From assembly GCF_000299035.1 (NCBI RefSeq), contig NZ_JH921519.1, forward strand, positions 62,001-126,000: DNA of 64,000 bases, read 5' to 3'. The stretch is from Bacillus bingmayongensis. GTDB lineage: Bacteria > Bacillota > Bacilli > Bacillales > Bacillaceae_G. Position 1 is the first letter of the stretch. Each line of letters begins with the position of its first letter. Under the pieces are notes generated by a model. The model was given only the letters and a program-made list of their open reading frames with translations, made no database searches and was not told the origin of the DNA. A program made the position numbers and the translations under genes. Of this stretch, positions 35,165 through 41,849 are shown piece by piece.

Positions 35165-35234
35165 TTTTTTACCCTCCGCTTTTTGTTTAGGTCTATAAAG
35201 CCCCTAACGGAGAGATGTAGTCACTTTCTCTCTA

Positions 35235-35291
35235 TTAAGAGCGGAAAAGTGCTACTGGTACATCGTTTTCAAATAATGGAGCCAAATACAT
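35235..35291 (-). CDS. Candidate 18-codon leader peptide of the EamA gene
   Basis: GAGGTGA six bases before an ATG at 35291 opens MYLAPLFENDVPVALFRS and stop at 35235, about 70 bp before the exporter. The sequence between contains AGAGAG/CTCTCT pairing right after the stop. This is the layout of attenuator peptides that sense translation inhibitors or amino acids. Expression and role are inferred. Confidence 0.45.
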   Translation of the reverse strand: MYLAPLFENDVPVALFRS

Positions 35292-35533
35292 ACTGATTCA
35301 CCTCTATTTTTTATACTAAAATATTCTATAGTTTTTTATCCTACATGGGATATTAAGATTTATCAAGATAAAAAGACTCATTAAAAATTTCAAGTAATTT
35401 TTATTCAAACATTTTATAAAACAGAATGCTCGTTCAAAAAAGAAAAGAATCCAATTTGATTAAACCTTTTTTCAAAGCAACAGTTTCTTCTATATTTATT
35501 AAGTAAATTCCATACAAATAATTAGACATACTC

Positions 35534-35645
35534 TATTTTTTAAACCATAACTTTGCTAAAAACAAAAAGAACCATAAAGTTGCCGCTAAAGGAAGCATAT
35601 CTTTGCCGTGGATTAATTATTAACCCATAAGCTTGCCGTGAATGC
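35534..35645 (+). repeat. Array of four degenerate transposon-end repeats (left end of relic element A)
   Basis: Four direct copies of a CCATAA/GCATAT-centred motif: AAACCATAACTTTGCTAAAA, GAACCATAAAGTTGCCGC, GAAGCATATCTTTGCCGTGG, AACCCATAAGCTTGCCGTG, centres at 35545, 35572, 35595, 35625. AACCATAACTTTGC is shared with the right tip of element A at 39614. Where a TGT tip is expected (35534) the sequence reads TAT and no CAAAA flanks it, so this end is decayed or truncated. Confidence 0.5.
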
Positions 35646-35702
35646 TGTTGGTTTGTAATAAAGTTTGATCAAAAGCATGCTACAAAAATTGATTTTTCAA
35701 CA

Positions 35703-35752
35703 GAAGAAACCCAAACATTTTGAAAAAAGTTTGATCAAAATGTTTGGGTTAT
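35703..35752. terminator. Hairpin in element A
   Basis: AACCCAAACATTTTG pairs with CAAAATGTTTGGGTT around 13 bases. The rest of 35646-36013 shows no gene. Confidence 0.6.
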
Positions 35753-36013
35753 TTGTTGCTAGTGAATAATTTTTTATAAAAAGTTTAATCATTTTTCTAC
35801 CTGTGTTTGCTCAACAATCGCGCCCGATTATTAAAGATCATTATTCAAATCTTATTGAAGAAAAGCACCCGTTACTTTAAGTGTAATATTTCACAAAGTT
35901 AGTAAAGAACAATAAATAAAAACACTCCTATGAGACACCACTATTTATGGTAATTTTTAGATGGTATACTAGAGGTAGATTACTCATCTAATAATGAAGG
36001 GAGGTTTACGCGT

Positions 36014-36409
36014 ATGGAGGTAACATTTACAGTAAGCAAATGGGATGAAAATCCAGTCGATGACACTAGAAAAGGTTTCCCTATTAATATTGCCCATGTC
36101 GAATATGATATTGATGGTGAATTAAAAGGAAAAGCTTTTGTTGAATATTTATTATATTATTTAGATTCAAACGTAGATGATGGTCACTTGGCCACTTCTA
36201 AAATTTCTGGATTTCTGCATTTCGAAGGAACTTACAAGGGGAAACGGGGGACATTTACAGCCATAGAGCAAGGAATTTTTGATAAAGGAAATCTAGATTC
36301 TCCTGCAACAATCATCAAATCTACCGGTGACTTAAAAAGCCTAAAAGGGTCCTATAATTATAAGTTTACAGGTCAAACCAGTAAAATGATTCTACACTTT
36401 GAATTCTAA
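36014..36409 (+). CDS. DUF3224 beta-barrel protein
   Basis: 131 residues, all beta, no signal. The family pattern is FVEYLLYYLDS...GFLHFEGTYKGKRGTFTAIEQGIFDKG...STGDLKSLKGSYNYKF, close to DUF3224, whose known structure is a closed barrel similar to allene-oxide-cyclase-like proteins. Function unknown. GGGAGG nine bases before the ATG. It is cargo in the accessory region and ends at its own terminator. Confidence 0.8.
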   Translation: MEVTFTVSKWDENPVDDTRKGFPINIAHVEYDIDGELKGKAFVEYLLYYLDSNVDDGHLATSKISGFLHFEGTYKGKRGTFTAIEQGIFDKGNLDSPATIIKSTGDLKSLKGSYNYKFTGQTSKMILHFEF

Positions 36410-36430
36410 CAAAATACCCTATAGTTTAGT

Positions 36431-36472
36431 AAAAAGGGCATCCCTTATAATACTAGGAATGCCCTTTTCGTC
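36431..36472 (+). terminator. Terminator of the DUF3224 gene
   Basis: AAAAAGGGCATCCCT pairs with AGGAATGCCCTTTTC. The remaining 36473-36861 is decayed intergenic sequence in which I see no gene. Confidence 0.8.
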
Positions 36473-36861
36473 GAGCGTGCTTGTTCAACTATCCTGCCCC
36501 GTTTGTTGCATAAGAAAAAGAGGTGCCGCAGCACCTCCCACTTTTAAACTCTAGCCCCCTTTAGTGTAAGTACATCTTTTCACATTTAATCTAAATCAAA
36601 CTCAAACTTAAAACCTGCAAGTTTAGCTTATCAAATACGTTTCATGAAGTCCTTTTTCGTTGGGCACATGAAACTGGCCATATTTTAAAGAATCCAGTTG
36701 CAACAATATATTATGTCTTCTAGTTTGAATACCCTCTTTTTAACTTTAGTAATGAAAATAAGCCAAACTATGCAACTCTGTATAAAAAGCTGCATAATAT
36801 CGGCTCTAAGGATTTTATACGTTATAGAAGATTAGCTTTTCGTTACATTAACAGAGCCTTT

Positions 36862-38109
36862 CTAATTAAAAATTATAGGAAAAGTAAATGTAACGAAAGC
36901 TGCCCAAATTCCGTAGACCGGCAAATACTTAGTAACGGCATCTTGGATAGTTGAAGGTCCAGATTTGTTTTGTAGAAGACGTATATAGGAGAGCATAATC
37001 CAAATTAGATTTGCCCAGATAAGTATGTTTACACCTAAAACAGCAAGTCTATTAGGCGTAATCCCATAAGAAGAAAGTCTGAACACGATGGCTGACAAAG
37101 CCACACTGTCAATGATAAGCGCAAGAACAATTAAGGCAAAATTTATATAATCTGAAATGTTCTTTTTCTCGTCTGAGTCGCTCTCAGTAATGGAAAATAT
37201 GGTAACGGCCAATACACCAAGGAGTATTCCGTTGAAGGCTATCAGGAAATTGCGGTCCAAGAATGGATTTTTTCCGACCCATATAACCGTTATAAGATAG
37301 ACCAACAATGTGACCAGGACAAGAGGACTAAAAATTTTAGCTATATATGGTGTAATATTCTTAGCAAGTTTAAGATTCATTGATACCAGGTATGCAGCCA
37401 CAATAGCGAGAGCGGCAGCACCAAATAAAACGACATTACTAAAATAGAAGTCTTTTATATCCAAGCCAACAAAGCTAAATAACTGCATGGTTAATGCTGC
37501 TAGTACCATTCCGCTAACTGCCATGCTGGCGTAGAGAATACAATATTCCAAATTAAATTTAATATAGGCTAATCTTGTACTGCCTTTTGAATATTCATTT
37601 CCTGTAAATGCAAGTCCTACCAATACCCATAAGAATATGGGAAGGTGTAAATAAGCAAGGATAATACTGTCTTTATAATTTAATGGCAGCATATTAAGAT
37701 AAAACCCGGAAATTAGGAACAACGCTGCAAGGGAATAAATAACACTTTTTTTCGGAGTATTATTGTAAACAAAATAGCCAGCAATAAAGGGAATTATACC
37801 AAAAGCCAGGTTAATTGGAGCAATTGCTTCCTGTTCGACAAAATGGAAAATAATCCTGGTGCTTATCCCGGCCAGAATGGCTAAAATGCCCATGAATAAG
37901 AAACCTTTTTGAAGCAAGGAAGATTTTTCTGTATTTGCCGTCTCCTTGAAATGCAATCTTTCATACCAAACGCCAAGAACCTGAGAATCAGGATTTTGTT
38001 CCCATGCGTGTGAGAATGACTTTTTAAAAGTTTTCGGGTCTTTTCTATACATTCTCTCTAGCTCATGAGGGTTAGAAATATTTTCAATAATCAAATTGTT
38101 AATGTCCAT
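36862..38109 (-). CDS. Multispanning membrane protein, unknown
   Basis: 415 residues; GGGGAGG seven bases before the ATG at 38109. A soluble N-terminal segment of about 70 residues (MDINNLIIENISNPHELERM) is followed by about twelve membrane helices. The soluble part resembles the start of DUF2157/DUF4153-like proteins but I cannot assign the family. It lies 47 bp after a YozG-like regulator gene and DUF2975, in one leftward operon, so the three probably act together at the membrane. Confidence 0.75.
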   Translation of the reverse strand: MDINNLIIENISNPHELERMYRKDPKTFKKSFSHAWEQNPDSQVLGVWYERLHFKETANTEKSSLLQKGFLFMGILAILAGISTRIIFHFVEQEAIAPINLAFGIIPFIAGYFVYNNTPKKSVIYSLAALFLISGFYLNMLPLNYKDSIILAYLHLPIFLWVLVGLAFTGNEYSKGSTRLAYIKFNLEYCILYASMAVSGMVLAALTMQLFSFVGLDIKDFYFSNVVLFGAAALAIVAAYLVSMNLKLAKNITPYIAKIFSPLVLVTLLVYLITVIWVGKNPFLDRNFLIAFNGILLGVLAVTIFSITESDSDEKKNISDYINFALIVLALIIDSVALSAIVFRLSSYGITPNRLAVLGVNILIWANLIWIMLSYIRLLQNKSGPSTIQDAVTKYLPVYGIWAAFVTFTFPIIFN

Positions 38110-38156
38110 AGTTATACCTCCCCTAATAATTGTTATATTAAGTCTCCTCAATATGT

Positions 38157-38372
38157 TTAACTGTCTTCGTCACTTTTGTATTCTAAAATATCTCCAGGCT
38201 GACATTCTAAAGCCTTACAAATTGCCTCTAAAGTGGATAGTCGAATCGCTTTTGCCTTTCCATTTTTCAATATAGAAAGGTTCGCCATTGTTATTCCAAC
38301 CTTCTCCGAAAGTTCTGTTACGCTCATTTTCCTTTTTGCTAACATCACATCAATATTGATTATAATTGCCAT
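38157..38372 (-). CDS. Cro/CI-type helix-turn-helix regulator (YozG-like)
   Basis: 71 residues, an XRE helix-turn-helix alone: VMLAKRKMSVTELSEKVGIT, SILKNGKAKAIRLSTLEAIC and the family end CQPGDILEYK. The DUF2975-YozG pair is widespread in Firmicutes, where the small regulator is always next to the membrane protein; the partner may modulate it. 11 bp after DUF2975. Confidence 0.9.
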   Translation of the reverse strand: MAIIINIDVMLAKRKMSVTELSEKVGITMANLSILKNGKAKAIRLSTLEAICKALECQPGDILEYKSDEDS

Positions 38373-38383
38373 TGTTATTCACC

Positions 38384-38866
38384 TCAGACCGTTAAATCAT
38401 TTTCTGATTTGATATTAATTGCTTCTTGTAAAAGTTTTTGGAGAACAGCCGCAAAGACTGCGATAACCATCGAAGCAAAAGGAACAACCAATCCGACAAA
38501 GATAACTCCTGGTGCGTCGTCTACTTCCGCAAAGATATAGAAGAGCGGCCAAACTAGCACATGCAAAATACTGATTGTGATGGCACAGTATTTGATTATC
38601 TTTAAAGCTTTTACAGATAAATCGGAGAAAGCTTTATTTTTGTCAATATAGCGTAAGAGTTTGAAAGCCTGATACAAAGCAAAGTAAAAAGGTATCGCCG
38701 ATGCATCAAAAGCGATGAAAACGAAATATTTTATAAAAGCAAACTCTGGAAGCAATTTTGCTGCAAGATTCGCCATCTCAGGCACCAAAAAGATGCACAG
38801 AGCAAGAACTGGGACTCCTAAAAGAATAACAGCTATTTTTAAAAATAACGTTGTTACTTTTTCCAT
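38384..38866 (-). CDS. DUF2975 membrane protein
   Basis: 160 residues with four membrane helices (about 8-30, 50-70, 90-115, 125-150). GAGGTGC before the ATG at 38866 fixes the start. DUF2975 is a four-helix family of unknown role, nearly always paired with a YozG-type regulator, as here. First gene of the three-gene unit in element A. Confidence 0.88.
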   Translation of the reverse strand: MEKVTTLFLKIAVILLGVPVLALCIFLVPEMANLAAKLLPEFAFIKYFVFIAFDASAIPFYFALYQAFKLLRYIDKNKAFSDLSVKALKIIKYCAITISILHVLVWPLFYIFAEVDDAPGVIFVGLVVPFASMVIAVFAAVLQKLLQEAINIKSENDLTV

Positions 38867-39008
38867 AAAAAGCACCTCACTTATTTATTCTGATTTTGAT
38901 TTTAATATATATTTTATCGTTTTACAATAAATTTTTATTAATTTGGATAAAATTTTTATTGCGGGTTTTTGTTTTAAGCAAAAATAAAAAGGGGGACATT
39001 CAGGCCGA

Positions 39009-39224
39009 ATGAAATTAGATGATAAAAAGAAAAAAGTACAATTAAAATATAGAGAAAAAATTAAGCGACAAAGAGAAGATGATAAAAATTACACGAAACA
39101 AGCACTTATTATTGCAACCATCCTTGTGTTAATTTTTCTATCGATTATTTATTTTCACGATATTTTTTTCAAACCAGAACCAGACGATGGCTTTAGGATA
39201 GAAAAATGGCCAAAGCCAGAATAG
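39009..39224 (+). CDS. Small single-pass membrane protein
   Basis: 71 residues: a very basic N-terminus (KLDDKKKKVQLKYREKIKRQ), one membrane helix (QALIIATILVLIFLSIIYF) and a short acidic tail, so the N-terminus is cytosolic. AAAGGGGG is 13 bases from the ATG, rather far. Divergent from DUF2975. No family recognised. Confidence 0.6.
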   Translation: MKLDDKKKKVQLKYREKIKRQREDDKNYTKQALIIATILVLIFLSIIYFHDIFFKPEPDDGFRIEKWPKPE

Positions 39225-39541
39225 AGAGCAACCTTACAGCTCTCCTTTTTTATTAAACTAAACTGCCAGTTAGCTTAAGTACGTTTCTTCACAATATTCT
39301 CTATATGCTTTAACAGAAATATCTAATTTTCTTATTAAGTGTTATTCCACAAAATGGCCCTTTAGTTGATTAACTTTATTGCTACTCAACAATTCCTTAA
39401 TCCGCCTTTCAGTTCAGATTTTCTTTTCACTATAAAAACATCCTTTTAGATAAACAGATTCAAAGGGACAAAACATCGCGTCTTTTTTATAAACACTATG
39501 ACTTTATTTAAAAGCGACATTAAAAATATTCTTCAAATCCT

Positions 39542-39602
39542 GGAAGCATAAGTTTGCCGCAAACAAAAAGAACCATAACCTTGCCAAAATGGCAAAGTTA
39601 TG
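39542..39602. repeat. Right-end repeat cluster of element A, also a hairpin
   Basis: GAAGCATAAGTTTGCCGC and GAACCATAACCTTGCC face right, GGCAAAGTTATGGTTC faces left. The last two make a perfect stem, and on the reverse strand a TTCTTTTTG run follows, so it may double as terminator for the tns operon. The same order (inverted site, then outward site, then TGT tip) is seen at the right end of element B. Confidence 0.6.
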
Positions 39603-39614
39603 GTTCAAATCACA

Positions 39615-39619
39615 CAAAA
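39615..39619. repeat. 5-bp target duplication CAAAA (left copy)
   Basis: CAAAA lies between the right tip of element A (39614) and the left tip of element B (39620); the same CAAAA follows element B at 53289-53293. Confidence 0.85.
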
Positions 39620-39770
39620 TGTAACTTAAACTATATAATGGCCAATTATTAAATCATAAATTGGCCAATTATAAGCTTGTATTTAATAAATTTCATAACA
39701 TATCTTAATTCTTATTAACCATATAATGTTCAAAAACCAATTATTTAACCATATAATGACCAAAATAAAC
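39620..39770 (+). repeat. Left-end array of four TnsB-type sites
   Basis: Four direct copies of TTAACCATATAATGRCCAAT: centres at 39631 (AAACTATATAATGGCCAAT), 39654 (AAATCATAAATTGGCCAAT), 39719 (TTAACCATATAATGTTCAAA) and 39749 (TTAACCATATAATGACCAAA). Repeats of this length and head-to-tail order are how TnsB recognises Tn7 ends. Confidence 0.75.
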
Positions 39771-39784
39771 AACAATTAGCCTTT

Positions 39785-40702
39785 TCAAGATTCTATACCA
39801 TAATAAAATAAATCATTTAATTTTAATTTTGTCCGATAACTTAATAATAGAAGAGAGTTTAATGATAATCTATATTTTCCGCGTTCAATTTGCTGAAGCC
39901 TATTATTATCAATGTTTATTTGATAACAAAAACGCCTTCTATCTCCTTGAAAAAAATCCTGTATCCATTTATCTATAATGCCATATACTTGATTATTTTT
40001 AGGTATTTTTAGATTAGAAATTTTAATTACCATTTCTCCTAAGTTATCAGCAACCCATACATTCCATTCTTCTATATCCTTGTTAACAAATTTTAATTCT
40101 AAATTTTTATTGATACCAAGCCATTGATTACAAATTTGACAATATTCTATTGGTAGTTTTTCATGACGTGATGACTGAGAGGCTCTACATTCTACATTTG
40201 AACAAAACTGATGTAACTTTACATTATGCTGAGAACAAATATTTAATAAATTTATCCCCCATACTAATGGCTCATAACACTTTATTCCATTATTTTTCCA
40301 TTCTTCTAAACAAATTGGACACCATTTTTTTTCACTTGTAAATAACTTTGAATAACTCATTACATTTTCCCATGGTAACATTGTCATGTTTTTTGGATTA
40401 GAAATTAATCCTAGTTCCTCCAGCGATTCTACAACGAGCCCCATCGTTTTACTCATACCATTCCTCAGTATCGGATAATACATAGGAGTTGGATGTATCA
40501 ATTGATTAGGATGTAATTTAATTATATAAGAAACTAAAGCATGTAATGTTACATTATGAGCATTCGCTAACCTTCTTAAATAACTTACTAGCCCTTCTAC
40601 CCTATCTGTTCCAATTCCTATAGGTTCCAAAGCATAAAACTCACTCCTTTTCGAAAATGAATAAGTAGCTTGTTTTTCTTCAAATATTTTAATATTATTC
40701 AT
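39785..40702 (-). CDS. tniQ: TniQ-family targeting protein (second copy, short)
   Basis: 305 residues. TniQ start region with YLRRLANAHNVTL (41-53), then zinc-binding pairs Cys128/Cys131 (WCPICLEEW), Cys156-His159-His164-Cys167 and Cys188/Cys191 (CQICNQW), and a helical C-terminal region with an HTH-like end. TniQ/TnsD proteins pick the target and recruit TnsC. It is last in the operon, overlapping tnsC by 8 bp. Having two TniQ proteins usually means two target pathways; this one could be the mobile-target adaptor. Confidence 0.88.
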   Translation of the reverse strand: MNNIKIFEEKQATYSFSKRSEFYALEPIGIGTDRVEGLVSYLRRLANAHNVTLHALVSYIIKLHPNQLIHPTPMYYPILRNGMSKTMGLVVESLEELGLISNPKNMTMLPWENVMSYSKLFTSEKKWCPICLEEWKNNGIKCYEPLVWGINLLNICSQHNVKLHQFCSNVECRASQSSRHEKLPIEYCQICNQWLGINKNLELKFVNKDIEEWNVWVADNLGEMVIKISNLKIPKNNQVYGIIDKWIQDFFQGDRRRFCYQINIDNNRLQQIERGKYRLSLNSLLLLSYRTKLKLNDLFYYGIES

Positions 40703-41831
40703 CCTTCATTCCGCCTACTTTATCTCTTTTAGGATTTCTAATACCAACATTCTTTTTCTTCGAATTACCCTTTTGATTTACATTTTCATTATCAAGACCT
40801 AACTTTATCCTTACATCCAATATCTTATCTGAATTCTCTATGAAACACGCCTCTCCTTGTGAAAGTTCATCAACAAGTTTAGATACCTTATTTATAGAAA
40901 GAGCCGTATTTCTGAGATGTTGAATTTTTAATGACTTCTCATTATTTTCTAAAGCTAACCTCAACGCTCTTGTTAACCAATCCTTTAATATCCCTACACA
41001 TCCTACTGTTCTTTCATATAAATAATCCCAATTTTCAAATAATGAAGATGATGTTTCTATAGGAAGATATTCAAAAAGACCTTTAATAACTCCTAAATAA
41101 TTGATGAAATCTTGTTTGTTAGATATGTCATACCTAGGGAAATGTATGTCAAAGGTTCTTCTCGCTAGTTGCCCATTTAAATTTACAAAGTTCTTAAGTT
41201 CGTATGTACCAACTAGTAGTTGTGGAACTTTTGTTAGATTAGATAATGATTTAAGTGAATCTAGCTGATCCAAATACTTTCTTGCTGATGGCACTTTAGT
41301 AAAATGCTGAGCTTCATCCACAATAAACACTTGCGGTTTCCGATAATAAAAAGCATTTTCTAATGATCTTCTTAGCTCCGGAGAAGTTAAATAATGCCCC
41401 GGTCCCACTTTTATCTTTTCCCTCTTTTCTGGTTCGATATTATTTTTATATATAATTTTCTTTTCAATTAATGGCTCTTCCATAGCTCGCAGTACTCTTA
41501 CATAAAAATCTTTCCAATTAAAAATACCACTATCAGGAGATATAAGTTCTATAGATACAAAAGGAAGAATAGACCTCTCCTTCTCTAATTCATCAAATAA
41601 GTTATTTATAATTTCTTTTTTTAATTCCTCTATAAGCGTTGATTTCCCAACACCTGATGGTCCCAAAACCATAATAATTTCATTACCAGAAGGTTTCTCT
41701 ATCAATGATTTAAGTTCCGACATTACTTGATTCATTTTAGGATGGATTATCTTTACTCTTTTAAACTTATTTACTTTCTCTTCTAAAGTTTGTTTCCCTG
41801 TAGGTAACATATTTTCAACCAAATTCCCCAC
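40695..41831 (-). CDS. tnsC: TnsC/TniB AAA+ transposition regulator
   Basis: 378 residues. Walker A GPSGVGKST (57-65), Walker B VFIVDEAQH (168-176), sensor-type QLLVGTYEL and an arginine-rich lid, followed by a basic C-terminal tail. TnsC assembles on target DNA with ATP, linking the TniQ target selector to the transposase. The annotated GTG start abuts the ribosome site; TTG three codons later fits AGAGGGG better. It begins 18 bp after tnsAB. Confidence 0.9.
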   Translation of the reverse strand: MGNLVENMLPTGKQTLEEKVNKFKRVKIIHPKMNQVMSELKSLIEKPSGNEIIMVLGPSGVGKSTLIEELKKEIINNLFDELEKERSILPFVSIELISPDSGIFNWKDFYVRVLRAMEEPLIEKKIIYKNNIEPEKREKIKVGPGHYLTSPELRRSLENAFYYRKPQVFIVDEAQHFTKVPSARKYLDQLDSLKSLSNLTKVPQLLVGTYELKNFVNLNGQLARRTFDIHFPRYDISNKQDFINYLGVIKGLFEYLPIETSSSLFENWDYLYERTVGCVGILKDWLTRALRLALENNEKSLKIQHLRNTALSINKVSKLVDELSQGEACFIENSDKILDVRIKLGLDNENVNQKGNSKKKNVGIRNPKRDKVGGMKDE

Positions 41832-41849
41832 CCCTCTTCACTAATATTT

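Larger units (their letters stand above)
35534..39614. mobile_element. Relic Tn7-like element A (transposition genes lost)
   Basis: The right tip at 39614 reads inward TGTGATTTGAACCATAACTT, matching 18 of 26 bases of the right tip of the complete element next door, and is followed by CAAAA. The left border is the decayed array at 35534. Inside are five genes (36014-39224) and no transposase, ATPase or TniQ. It was pushed away from ssrA when the complete element entered the same site. Confidence 0.5.

Noticed and set aside
39570-39605. The AACCATAAC hairpin as a plain terminator only
   Set aside because: It can terminate the leftward operon, but its inner arm lies at the same eleven-base offset from a TGT tip followed by CAAAA as in element B, so a transposon end explains more.
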